This document shows positions 34,770 to 43,521 of a stretch of DNA of 64,000 nucleotides, one piece after another. The notes under the pieces were generated by a model. It did no database searches and was not told where the DNA came from. It saw nothing but the letters and a program-made list of their open reading frames with translations. The DNA is from Brevibacillus gelatini. Its GTDB lineage: Bacteria; Bacillota; Bacilli; Brevibacillales; Brevibacillaceae. The DNA is taken from assembly GCF_003710935.1 (NCBI RefSeq), contig NZ_RHHS01000048.1, positions 1 through 64,000 of the forward strand. Reading direction: 5' to 3'. A program made the translations under genes and the position numbers. Positions within the stretch are counted from its first letter, which is position 1. Each line of letters begins with the position of its first letter.

Positions 34770-36062
34770 TTAGTGCGCACCGAGCATTTCTTTCATATCT
34801 TCCTGCGCATCTCCGATCAATTTGATTCCAAACAAATCCTGGAGCACAGTCAGCACACCCGGTTGAATAAATTCCGGCAGCTTGGGGCCGATGCGAATAT
34901 CCTGAATGCCCAGGCTGAACAGTCCGAGCAAAATCGCTACTGCCTTTTGCTCAAACCAGGAGAGCACAATGCTGACTGGCAGTTCATTGACTTCACAGCC
35001 AAACGCCTCTGCCAGCGCCGCCGCGATTTTGATGGTCGATACGGAGTTGTTGCACTGGCCGAGATCAATATAGCGGGGAATGTTCGTCCCCGGCACGACG
35101 CCATAGTCCACGTCGTTGAAGCGGAACTTGCCACAGGAGGTCGTCAGGATGACCGTTTCTTTCGGCAGGGACGTTGCCAGCTCCCGGTAGTAGTCGCCGC
35201 CTTTTCCAGGTGCGTCGCAGCCGGCGATGACGAAAAAGCGTTTGATCTTTCCAGCCTTGACGGCATCAATAATTTCCGGTGCGATCCCCAGTACCGTTTG
35301 ATGATGAAACCCGGTGGACAGCGTCTGCTCCGATTCGATATTCGCTTTTGGCAGGGCAAGCGCTTTTTCGATCAGCGGCGTAAAATCGTCGTTCTCGATT
35401 TTGGTCACGCCCTCCAGTCCCGCGACGTCGTAAGAGAAGAAACGATCCGCATACGTTCCTTTGATCGGCATGACGCAGTTCGTCGTCGCCAGGATCGCGC
35501 CCGGAAACTCTTCGAACAGTCTGCGTTGGTCGTACCACGCTTTGCCGATATTGCCTTTCAAGTGCGGGTATTTTTTCAGTTCGGGATAGCCGTGCGCCGG
35601 GAGCATCTCCGAGTGGGTGTACACGTTGATCCCTTTGCCCTCGGTCTGCTCCAGCAGTTCCCGTAAGGCAAAAAGGTTGTGCCCGGTGACAACAATGCAG
35701 TGCCCCTCGATTTTGTTTTGGGAAACCGTAATCGGCTGCGGGATGCCAAAGCGGTCTGTATGTGCCTTGTCCAGCAATTCCATGACTTTGATCGCGGCTT
35801 TGCCTACTTTGAGCGCCATTTGCAGGTGTTCATCCAGATTGAAATTGACATTGGTCAGTGTAAAATACAGTGCTTCCTGCGTGATCCCGTCCACTTCCGG
35901 ATCGATGTACCCGAGCTGTCTGGCATGCGTCGCATAGGCCGCGATTCCCTTTAGCGCGAAGACGATCGTATCCTGAATGCTTGCCAGCTCCTCATTTTTT
36001 CCACATACGCCAATCACCTTGCAGCCACCTGTCGGGGTTTGTTCACATTGGTAACAAAACAT
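34770..36062 (-). CDS. hcp: hybrid cluster protein (hydroxylamine/NO reductase)
   Basis: 430 residues, shorter than the ~550 of class I Hcp, so a compact class. The N-terminal cluster cysteines are in F-C-Y-Q-C-E-Q-T, G-G-C-K and G-V-C-G (Cys3, 6, 14, 20). Hybrid-cluster ligands are visible in T-T-N-C-V-M-P, I-A-G-C-D-A-P-G-K-G, T-T-S-C-G-K-F-R-F-N and D-L-G-Q-C-N-N-S. Hcp reduces NO or hydroxylamine in the cytosol under nitrosative stress. The ATG at 36062 follows GAGGAGG. FNR box upstream. No hcr reductase gene is adjacent. Confidence 0.95.
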   Translation of the reverse strand: MFCYQCEQTPTGGCKVIGVCGKNEELASIQDTIVFALKGIAAYATHARQLGYIDPEVDGITQEALYFTLTNVNFNLDEHLQMALKVGKAAIKVMELLDKAHTDRFGIPQPITVSQNKIEGHCIVVTGHNLFALRELLEQTEGKGINVYTHSEMLPAHGYPELKKYPHLKGNIGKAWYDQRRLFEEFPGAILATTNCVMPIKGTYADRFFSYDVAGLEGVTKIENDDFTPLIEKALALPKANIESEQTLSTGFHHQTVLGIAPEIIDAVKAGKIKRFFVIAGCDAPGKGGDYYRELATSLPKETVILTTSCGKFRFNDVDYGVVPGTNIPRYIDLGQCNNSVSTIKIAAALAEAFGCEVNELPVSIVLSWFEQKAVAILLGLFSLGIQDIRIGPKLPEFIQPGVLTVLQDLFGIKLIGDAQEDMKEMLGAH

Positions 36063-36099
36063 CGTCTTTCCTCCTCTTTGTTGGCTGATCTTCCTCTCG

Positions 36100-36142
36100 A
36101 TCATACGGCGATTTTGGCCTGGGAATGGTGACGAACATCACA
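36100..36142 (-). promoter_or_regulatory. FNR-activated promoter of hcp
   Basis: Minus strand TGTGA-TGTTCG-TCACC (complement of 36127-36142) with -10 TATGAT (complement of 36100-36105). The spacing between box centre and -10 is the same as at the other two promoters. Confidence 0.8.
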
Positions 36143-36235
36143 CGTCACGCTTTTTCGTGCAAACAATGTCGGCAGACTGAAAAAGGCCTCCGCCCGCGCC
36201 AGTCAAACAGCCTGCGACTGGTGGGAAACCAACTC

Positions 36236-36265
36236 AAAAAGCCCGCCGATGCATTGGCGGGCTTT
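36236..36265 (-). terminator. terminator of the HAD gene
   Basis: AAAGCCCGCC / GGCGGGCTTT stem. The minus strand continues with TTTTG. Confidence 0.8.
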
Positions 36266-36281
36266 GCGATTTGTCTGTCTG

Positions 36282-37079
36282 CTAGTTTTCCCATGTATCA
36301 ATAACGGTTTGAATCTCTCGCAAGCTTGCGATTTCTTGCGCCGGAACGATCTCGCCCTCAAGCTTCAAGCCGTGTCGATTGATCCACATGTTGCGCATGC
36401 CGACCGCGTTGGAGCCTTGAATGTCCGTGGTCAGCTTGTCCCCAATCATGACGCCTTCCTCTGCGGTGATGCCCAGAAGACTCATGGCGTGCTCGAAAAT
36501 TTCCGCCGCTGGCTTGCCGCGACCGAAATCGCCCGAAATGACGATGTGGTCGAAGTAGGCCGCAAGCTTCGGCACGCCCGCCAGCTTTTGCTTTTGCAGG
36601 TCAGGGGAGCCGTTTGTAAGCAGCAGCAGCTTGTATTTGGCTTTCAACTGGTCGAGCACCTCGAATGTTTCTTCGTAGACGATCGGACGGCTTTTCCGCT
36701 CCTCGACGAACATCTCGCCCAGCTTGTACCCAAGCTCCGCATCCTCGATGCCGAGCGAGCGCAAACCGCGCGTCCACGCTTCCTTCCGGTAAGCAGGAAC
36801 GAACTTTTGCAGTTGGCGAAACTCCTCCTGCTTTCCTTCCGCAAATTGCGCCCACAGTCCTTCAAACGGATTGATTCCAATCATTTTCGTAAAGGGGAAT
36901 GCTTCAAAAGCTTCATACATCGCCCGAGCTTCCTGGCGAACCGCAGCTTCCAGTCGCTCCACATCCACCTCGTAATGCCTGGCCGCCTCGCTACAGGTTG
37001 CCTGAAACGCCTCTTTGACGCTGCGCTCATCCCACAGTAACGTATCGTCCAAATCAAATAAAATCGCCTTGATTGCCAT
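36282..37079 (-). CDS. HAD-family hydrolase (YjjG/pyrimidine nucleotidase-like)
   Basis: 265 residues with all HAD motifs: F-D-L-D-D-T-L (Asp nucleophile), L-L-T-N-G-S, G-K-P-A, and G-D-K-L-T-T-D-I. The helical cap lies between motifs I and II (about 20-110). Such enzymes dephosphorylate nucleotides or other small phosphates. The substrate cannot be told from sequence. A GGGGAA site precedes the ATG at 37079. Confidence 0.9.
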   Translation of the reverse strand: MAIKAILFDLDDTLLWDERSVKEAFQATCSEAARHYEVDVERLEAAVRQEARAMYEAFEAFPFTKMIGINPFEGLWAQFAEGKQEEFRQLQKFVPAYRKEAWTRGLRSLGIEDAELGYKLGEMFVEERKSRPIVYEETFEVLDQLKAKYKLLLLTNGSPDLQKQKLAGVPKLAAYFDHIVISGDFGRGKPAAEIFEHAMSLLGITAEEGVMIGDKLTTDIQGSNAVGMRNMWINRHGLKLEGEIVPAQEIASLREIQTVIDTWEN

Positions 37080-37196
37080 CAGTCTGATTCCCCTTTTTCT
37101 CCTCGTAATCTGTCTCTTGTTCTATGATTGCGGAAATCCACCGTTTTATCAACAGACTTTTGCGAAAAAAAGCATTGTTCGTTTCTGGCAGGACCG

Positions 37197-37700
37197 CTAG
37201 CGGCTGTCAGGCCCTGCCTGCTCCGCTCCTGTGATCGGCAAGACCGTCGAATATTTGACTTCTCGCAGCGACAGATTCGTTTGCAGCCGGGAAATGCCAA
37301 GCTTGTTCAACTTGCGGATAAAGCTGTCCAGCCCCTTCCGATCCTTGATGGCAACTTTCAGCAAGTAGTCGTACTCACCCGTCAGGCAGTGCCCCTCCAG
37401 CACTTCCGGCATGGCGCGCAAGGCGTTCTCCAGCGTCTCCAGCTGTTCAGCCTGGTGAATGTTCGTGCTGATAAAAATAAAGCACAGCAGATCGAAGCCG
37501 AGCTTTTCCTGATCGAGAATCGCCACCTGCCGATTGATATAGCCTTCCGCCTCAAGCCGCTTCACCCGGGTATGCGTCGCAGGCGGCGACAAATTCACCC
37601 GCCGCGCCAGTTCGGCATTGCTGATCGTCGCATCCTTTTGCAACAAATCGAGAATGTGCAGATCGACACGATCCAGCACTTTGCTTACAAAAACTTCCAC
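37197..37700 (-). CDS. Lrp/AsnC-family transcriptional regulator
   Basis: 167 residues. N-terminal helix-turn-helix (D-A-T-I-S-N-A-E-L-A-R-R-V-N-L-S-P-P-A-T-H-T-R-V) and a C-terminal RAM ligand domain (about 75-160, E-G-H-C-L-T-G-E-Y-D-Y-L-L). GTG start at 37700 behind AAGGAGA. It is divergent from an EamA exporter across about 200 bases, the classic arrangement of a regulator with its amino-acid or metabolite exporter (inference). Confidence 0.92.
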   Translation of the reverse strand: MEVFVSKVLDRVDLHILDLLQKDATISNAELARRVNLSPPATHTRVKRLEAEGYINRQVAILDQEKLGFDLLCFIFISTNIHQAEQLETLENALRAMPEVLEGHCLTGEYDYLLKVAIKDRKGLDSFIRKLNKLGISRLQTNLSLREVKYSTVLPITGAEQAGPDSR

Positions 37701-37904
37701 GTTCCATTCTCCTTTTTATTCTTCGAAAAGCAGCGAAATTTTGTCATGAAAAACAGATAGGATTTTTCGAATCGCCACTTAAACTTTTCTTTATTTCTAA
37801 TTTTACACATTATACAGAATGTTATTTTGTACTTTCAACAAAAATGTTATGTTCATTAGCAAGATGATTTTCACTCTTCCGTTTCGAAAAAGGAGCTAAC
37901 TGCT

Positions 37905-38813
37905 ATGCAAAAAGCTTATGTCTTGCTACTATTGCTCACCAGTCTGCTGTGGGGAGGAAACTTCGTTCTTGGAAAATCGCTCGTGGGGCACGCGTCCCCG
38001 CTCACGCTGACCAGTCTGCGCTGGCTGATCGCGGTGCTGTGCCTGCTGCCGCTGGTCTGGTGGAAGGAACGCAAGCTTTTGCCTGCCAAGGAAGCGATCC
38101 TTCCGCTCGCGCTGATGGGACTTACGGGCGTCGTCCTGTTCAACGTGTTTCAGTTTCTCGCGCTGGAAACAACGACTGCAACGAATGTCGGGCTGATCTC
38201 GACCTTGAATATGCTCTCGATCTCGCTGTTCTCTTTTCTTTTTTTAAAAGAACGGATCAATGCGTTCCAGATCGGCTGCATGGTGTTTCTGCTTGCAGGC
38301 GTGCTGCTCGTCTTGTCCAAAGGCAATCCCGACTACCTGCTTTCCTTGCAGTTTAACACGGGGGATTTGTGGATGCTGGCTGCCGTCTGCATCTGGGGAG
38401 TGTACTCGATTTGCAGCAAATGGGCCATGACCCGGACGAGCCCGATGATGTCCATCCTCTATTCGGCTGTTTTCGGGCTGGCCATTCTGCTGCCTTTTAA
38501 CCTGGCTGATTTTACGGTGTCCAACCTGGATGCGCCCTTTATCGGTTCCCTGCTGTACACCGGGGTCATCTCCACCGTCGTGTGCATGGTGCTGTGGAAC
38601 ATCGGGGTGCAAAAGCTCGGCGCCACTACATCTGGCATCTTTCTGAATTTCAATCCGATTTTCACATCAATTTTGGCTTTTCTTTTCCTGGGGGAACAGA
38701 TGACGTGGATGCAAGCCGTGGGAAGCAGCATAGTCATTGCCGGGTGCTTTTTGTTCTCTTATGGGAAGTCAAAAGGCGCGGCGGCAAAGTCACTCGCGGC
38801 CGGGAAGGCGTAG
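37905..38813 (+). CDS. EamA/DMT-family exporter
   Basis: 302 residues, ten hydrophobic helices in two EamA repeats. The first repeat begins L-L-W-G-G-N-F-V-L-G-K, and the second contains W-G-V-Y-S-I-C-S-K-W. Members export amino acids, nucleosides or other metabolites. AAGGAG precedes the ATG. The AT-rich region before it (37790-37870) probably holds the promoter and sites for the divergent Lrp regulator. Confidence 0.9.
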   Translation: MQKAYVLLLLLTSLLWGGNFVLGKSLVGHASPLTLTSLRWLIAVLCLLPLVWWKERKLLPAKEAILPLALMGLTGVVLFNVFQFLALETTTATNVGLISTLNMLSISLFSFLFLKERINAFQIGCMVFLLAGVLLVLSKGNPDYLLSLQFNTGDLWMLAAVCIWGVYSICSKWAMTRTSPMMSILYSAVFGLAILLPFNLADFTVSNLDAPFIGSLLYTGVISTVVCMVLWNIGVQKLGATTSGIFLNFNPIFTSILAFLFLGEQMTWMQAVGSSIVIAGCFLFSYGKSKGAAAKSLAAGKA

Positions 38814-38832
38814 GGCGAAAAATGATTTCGCC

Positions 38833-39696
38833 CTATTCACCGTGAATCTGAACGACAAAAGGAAACGCCCGCACCTTGCCGTTTTGTTGAAACTCCGCCC
38901 AGATTTTGTACACGCCGGGCTTCTTGAACTCCGTTTGAAACACAGGCTCTTCGTGATTGGTCGGATGGACGTGCAAATACTCATTGGCTTCTTCATCCAG
39001 GATGACGACGTGGCCCATCGCTCCCAGATACGGCGTCAAAGCGGACTGATCCAGCTCAAACGACAGCGTAACCGGCACATTGGTCTTGGTCGCGCTCATG
39101 CTCAATTGGACCGTTTCCCCATCGACCGTTTTCTCCAGGACGGAATCCGGCTGCAGCTCTGGCCCTGGCACAGAAACGTCGGGCTGGCCGACCACGAGCG
39201 GCATTGCCTTGACATGATAAGTCAGCTTCTCCGACTTGATGTCAATAAAAGCCCGGTAAAACCCTGCCGGCAAAGGATAGTCGATGTGAAATTTTCCTGC
39301 TTCGACCTGCTCCGGATGCAAGTGATAATATTTTTGCAAATGCTCATCAACGACGATCAAATGGAGCAGCTTCTCATGACTGACAACGAGATCATCCACG
39401 GCACGTCCATGGCTGTCTTTCAGGAAAATGTCAATCCCATTCTGAGTGGCGCGGATATACGCGCTCACTTGATGGCTTCCCTCTGCGCCCGCGCCGTGTT
39501 CATCATGCCCGCCTTGACCGTGCTCTTCGCTGCCGTCCTCGTGTCCGTCTGCCTTTGCGGTGGCATCGTGTCCGTCATTGCCATGGGCGACCTCATCCGC
39601 CGCCGCGAGCGGTGTTCCGAAGTATTCATCGTAGAGAGTATACCCGCCGATCACGATGCCGACATAAAGTATCGCTGCCAAAACTGCCTTGTTCAA
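38833..39696 (-). CDS. His-rich membrane-anchored FixH/YtkA-like protein
   Basis: 287 residues. N-terminal signal or anchor helix (about 5-23), then a His/Asp/Glu/Gly-rich segment (about 37-75) that looks like a metal buffer, then two beta-sandwich domains with H-L-H-P-E-Q and H-V-H-P-T-N-H, typical of FixH/YtkA-type extracytoplasmic proteins. A copper-binding or metal-delivery role is likely but not proven. TTG start at 39696, nine bases after GGAG. Confidence 0.75.
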   Translation of the reverse strand: MNKAVLAAILYVGIVIGGYTLYDEYFGTPLAAADEVAHGNDGHDATAKADGHEDGSEEHGQGGHDEHGAGAEGSHQVSAYIRATQNGIDIFLKDSHGRAVDDLVVSHEKLLHLIVVDEHLQKYYHLHPEQVEAGKFHIDYPLPAGFYRAFIDIKSEKLTYHVKAMPLVVGQPDVSVPGPELQPDSVLEKTVDGETVQLSMSATKTNVPVTLSFELDQSALTPYLGAMGHVVILDEEANEYLHVHPTNHEEPVFQTEFKKPGVYKIWAEFQQNGKVRAFPFVVQIHGE

Positions 39697-39901
39697 CCTG
39701 ATCTACTCCTTTATTCCCATCATGGTTTACTTCCTTCTGTCCTACACTGTAAAACAGTTTTGTGAACTCAATATGAACGAGACAACTGCTTGCCGATCCG
39801 GAAGACTTCCTGCTCTCCCTGAAATTCCTTGTAACTTTTTCACGATCAGGTAAGTCTTATTAGTGACGCACATGGCAACAGAAAGGGAGACGAAGTAGAA
39901 G

Positions 39902-41350
39902 ATGTGGAAACGTTTTTTTAGCGCAGCGTTCGCGGGAGTCATCTTGTTTTCCGGGAACCCGCCTGTCACTTTGGCAAAGGAGCCGGATGTCGTTGTCAAG
40001 ATCAACGGTGCCGTTCAATCGTTTGATGTAGCACCCATCATCAAAAACGGCAGAGTCCTCGTTCCATTCCGCAAAATTTTTGAAGCGATGGGCGCACAGG
40101 TAAACTGGGACCCGAAAGATCGCATGGTGACCGCCAATAAATACGGCACACAGGTTGTGCTGCGCATTGGTGACCCCACAGCCTACATTATTCATTCGAC
40201 GACCGGCAAAAACCTGGAAACGCCCGTCAAGCTCGACGTGCCCGCCGAAATCAGCAATGGCAGAACTCTTGTCCCGCTGCGCTTTGTATCGGAAAGCTTC
40301 GATGCGCAAGTCGAATGGGCAGCAAGGGATAGAACGGTGTCCATTTCCACGGCGGAACCAGCAACGTTCCTGACAGACAAAGGCCTGGAGCAAGCGATCC
40401 GCAGCGTGCTGAATAAACCGAACGGTCCACTGACCAAGGAAGACATGGCCAATCTGAAATACTTGAACATCATGGACGATTCCGTCGATTTAAAAGGATT
40501 GGAATTTGCAACGAACCTGAAGCAGCTGTTCCTTAACGCGAATCAAGTGGCGCACCTGGATACCATCCATTCGCTAGCTGCCCTGGAGGAGCTCTCCCTG
40601 GACAATGTACAGACAAAAGACATCGGTTTCCTCGCCGGCCTGCGTCATTTACAGACGCTGCGAATTTCCAGTGTGCCCGTTTCGGACATCACTCCGTTAG
40701 GGACCCTTCCCGCATTGAAAAGCTTGACGATTATGCAGGCACCTGTTCAGGATATTCGTGCGCTTTCCGCCTTGAACCAGCTGGAGACGCTTGATCTCGA
40801 ACAAAATCAGATCACCGATCTTTCGCCATTGAAGTCGTTGACGCAACTAAAGCGTCTGACGATTTATCAAAATCCTGTAAAAGATGCTGCCCCCCTGCAA
40901 AATTTGACGTCGCTGACGAATCTGCACCTCGCAGAGACTGCCATTGCCGAAGGTACCCCGCTTGCCGGGTTGACAAATTTGCAGGAACTGGGAATTCCTT
41001 ATTCAAAACTTACGAGCATCGAGTTTGTAACGAATCTGACCCAGCTGCAAATCCTGCAGATGGCCGGAAACCAGATTCAGTCCATACCCTCTTTCTCCAA
41101 ACTGAAGCAGCTCCACACGCTCTTCCTGGATGAAAACCCGATCCAGGATATTTCTCCGCTGGCTGGCCATCCCGCATTGGAGAAACTGTACATCCAGAAT
41201 ACGAAGGTTTCTGCCATCAGCGCACTGGCTACCCTGCCTTCTCTGAAAGAAGTTGGCCTGTTTCAAATCCCGATTGACTGGAACAAGGATGCAGCAGCCA
41301 TGAGCATTCGCAAACAGTTGGAGCAAAAAGGCGTCGAGGTTCGATTGTAA
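39902..41350 (+). CDS. secreted leucine-rich-repeat protein with stalk domain
   Basis: 482 residues. Signal peptide (residues 1-25), then a copper-amine-oxidase N-terminal-like stalk domain (about 29-150, with two N-G-R-V-L-V-P-F-R / N-G-R-T-L-V-P-L-R-F-V repeats), then about twelve internalin-type leucine-rich repeats (about 185-460; units such as L-E-T-L-D-L-E-Q-N-Q-I-T-D-L-S-P-L). Probably a cell-wall-associated binding protein. No LPxTG sorting signal is seen. A perfect terminator follows. Confidence 0.9.
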   Translation: MWKRFFSAAFAGVILFSGNPPVTLAKEPDVVVKINGAVQSFDVAPIIKNGRVLVPFRKIFEAMGAQVNWDPKDRMVTANKYGTQVVLRIGDPTAYIIHSTTGKNLETPVKLDVPAEISNGRTLVPLRFVSESFDAQVEWAARDRTVSISTAEPATFLTDKGLEQAIRSVLNKPNGPLTKEDMANLKYLNIMDDSVDLKGLEFATNLKQLFLNANQVAHLDTIHSLAALEELSLDNVQTKDIGFLAGLRHLQTLRISSVPVSDITPLGTLPALKSLTIMQAPVQDIRALSALNQLETLDLEQNQITDLSPLKSLTQLKRLTIYQNPVKDAAPLQNLTSLTNLHLAETAIAEGTPLAGLTNLQELGIPYSKLTSIEFVTNLTQLQILQMAGNQIQSIPSFSKLKQLHTLFLDENPIQDISPLAGHPALEKLYIQNTKVSAISALATLPSLKEVGLFQIPIDWNKDAAAMSIRKQLEQKGVEVRL

Positions 41351-41356
41351 GGAGGC

Positions 41357-41399
41357 AAAAGACAGCGACCTCTTGGTTGTCACGAGGTCGCTGTCTTTT
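41357..41399. terminator. strong bidirectional terminator
   Basis: Perfect 16-bp stem AAAAGACAGCGACCTC / GAGGTCGCTGTCTTTT with an 11-base loop. Confidence 0.9.
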
Positions 41400-41487
41400 A
41401 ATAAGCTCTGCGCTTCATGTCACATGGATAACAGGGCGAAATGTCCCAACATGCCGGGCATCCAAAAAACTTTATCTGGAAACGCTT

Positions 41488-41655
41488 TCATTTTGATCTT
41501 TCCGTTGTAAGCATCATATATTTTATGATGAACTTGTCCAGTTCTTCACTCTTTGATACCACCTCACTGTCTGTAAGAGAGCCTTTACGTGAAGACAACC
41601 TGATTAACTGTTTTTGTAACGCTGTAATGTGGGCCAAAAGTTTACGCTTGTCCAT
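41488..41655 (-). CDS. Spo0E-family aspartyl-phosphate phosphatase
   Basis: 55 residues, two helices, with the family motif S-x-E-L-D-K-F-I-x-K-Y. Spo0E-like proteins remove phosphate from Spo0A~P and delay sporulation. The ATG shares bases with the stop codon of the GGDEF-EAL gene (TAATG), so the two are translationally coupled. GGAG lies nine bases before the ATG. Confidence 0.85.
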   Translation of the reverse strand: MDKRKLLAHITALQKQLIRLSSRKGSLTDSEVVSKSEELDKFIIKYMMLTTERSK

Positions 41656-43406
41656 TACTCCGCGCTCCTCCATTCCTCCAGATTAATCTCATGCTCCAGA
41701 CTGCTCCGTTCTTCCAGCAGCTTACATATGTTTTCAAACGGCAATGGTTTTGAGAGTAAATAACCCTGGTAGAGATCGCAATTGTGTTCTCGCAAAAACT
41801 CCAGATGCTCCAATGATTCCACGCCTTCACCAATTACACGCAACTGCAGATGCTGCGCTATTTTTATGATCCCGGTAACAATGATGACATCCTCAGCATC
41901 CATCCTTTGAATGAACGATTTGTCTATTTTTACATTGTTCAAAGGAAACCGCTTGAGATAATCAAGCGATGAGTATCCTGTGCCAAAATCATCTATTGAA
42001 ATTTGAATCCCCATTGCTTTGAGCTCTTTCAGGATTTGAATGGTATGCTCCGCGTCTTTGATAACAGCGCTTTCTGTTATTTCCAATTCCAAAAATCTCC
42101 CGTCGACGTTTGTATCTCGCAATATTTTTTGAACCTGTCGAGGGAAATTTTTATTCTGAAACTGAATCGCAGATAAATTGACAGCCACCTTCAGACCTTT
42201 TTTGCTTCGCATTTGTATTTGCTTGATGTCGAGGCATGCTCTTCGTAAAATCCACAAACCTATGCTGTCAATGATCCCGATCTCTTCTGCAATGGGAATA
42301 AATTTGGAAGGAGGGATTAAGCCTTTTTGTGGATGCCTCCACCTCACTAAAGCCTCCAGTCCACATACTGCGCCTGTGGCCATTTCAGCCATAGGCTGAT
42401 AATGAACCTCCAATTCATTGCTTTCAAACCCTATTCTCAAATCCTGTCCCAACAAAAAATGTTCGCAAAATACATTTCCCAGTTTCCGCGTGTAAAAATG
42501 AAACGTGTTTTTTCCTGCTTTTTTGGATGCATGCAAGGCGATATACGCTTTTTGTATCAACAGGTCGAGATTGCGCCCGTCTCTTGGATATACACTGACA
42601 CCCATACTCGCCGTGATCGCGATAGTACCGTTCTGGAAATTCCCAAACGGCTTTTGCAATCCAGCGTGTATGTTTTGTATGCTTTTCACCAGATTGTCGT
42701 GGGTTGTGATGTTTTTGAAAAGGAGAATAAATTCGTCGCCCCCAGCCCTTGCCAGTACCATTTCCGCTCCACTCATTTTCTTTAATCGGCCGCCTACTTC
42801 TTTTAATAACTGATCTCCAACAGCTTGACCAAAAGTGTGATTGATTAGCGTAAATCTATCCAGGTTTAGAATGGCAACTCCCAATTTCTGCTTTATGCCT
42901 TTGCCATTGTCCAAAACCTTTTGAGCCACTTTCATAAATTCCATTCGATTCAGGAGTTGGGTGAGGGGATCCAATGGAGATACCTCATGGTAACTTCTTT
43001 TTTGTTCCGTCACTTTTTTTGATATGGCCACCCGGCCACAAATGGTGCCCGCACGATCAATCAGCGGAAACACCGTAAGCTCAATGGGAATGAGCGTGCC
43101 ATCCAAATGTTCCCGTGATGTTTGGTATCCAATTATTCGCTGGCCTTCCTGAACAAGCTTGTGCAGGGAATCCAATTCTTTCCGGCAATTTGAAGGGATG
43201 ATGGGAAGCTCGCTGCCCAAAAGATTTTCCTTTTTCCAGCCATACAGCGCTTCAAATGCTGCATTTACCCAGATTATTCGCCCGTCGCTGTCCACGACAT
43301 CTACAGCCTCTGAAATTTGCTCCAGGAATAGCTCCAGCTGCTTGCTCAGTATAGGGTTATCGTCTGGAGCAAACATTTGCGCGGCTTTCTTCATCCAATG
43401 TAGCAT
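41655..43406 (-). CDS. PAS-GGDEF-EAL cyclic-di-GMP protein
   Basis: 583 residues. PAS sensor (about 27-135), GGDEF domain with an intact G-G-D-E-F at 222-226, EAL domain with intact E-A-L at 351-353 and D-D-F-G-T-G-Y-S-S near 480. Both catalytic signatures are present, so it may make and degrade c-di-GMP. No R-x-x-D inhibitory site precedes GGDEF. No membrane segment, so the PAS reads a cytosolic cue. GGAGG precedes the ATG. Confidence 0.93.
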   Translation of the reverse strand: MLHWMKKAAQMFAPDDNPILSKQLELFLEQISEAVDVVDSDGRIIWVNAAFEALYGWKKENLLGSELPIIPSNCRKELDSLHKLVQEGQRIIGYQTSREHLDGTLIPIELTVFPLIDRAGTICGRVAISKKVTEQKRSYHEVSPLDPLTQLLNRMEFMKVAQKVLDNGKGIKQKLGVAILNLDRFTLINHTFGQAVGDQLLKEVGGRLKKMSGAEMVLARAGGDEFILLFKNITTHDNLVKSIQNIHAGLQKPFGNFQNGTIAITASMGVSVYPRDGRNLDLLIQKAYIALHASKKAGKNTFHFYTRKLGNVFCEHFLLGQDLRIGFESNELEVHYQPMAEMATGAVCGLEALVRWRHPQKGLIPPSKFIPIAEEIGIIDSIGLWILRRACLDIKQIQMRSKKGLKVAVNLSAIQFQNKNFPRQVQKILRDTNVDGRFLELEITESAVIKDAEHTIQILKELKAMGIQISIDDFGTGYSSLDYLKRFPLNNVKIDKSFIQRMDAEDVIIVTGIIKIAQHLQLRVIGEGVESLEHLEFLREHNCDLYQGYLLSKPLPFENICKLLEERSSLEHEINLEEWRSAE

Positions 43407-43433
43407 CCGTTAAACCTCCCCCATTTCCGATTG

Positions 43434-43465
43434 AAAAAAAAAGCTACTTCATGATAGAAAGTAGC
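43434..43465 (-). terminator. terminator of the chemoreceptor gene
   Basis: GCTACTT / AAGTAGC hairpin. The minus strand continues with a run of nine T residues. Confidence 0.8.
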
Positions 43466-43521
43466 CTCTTTTCGTTTGCTTAACAGGAAGTTCGTATCAT
43501 CCACTTGCTACTCACCATTGC

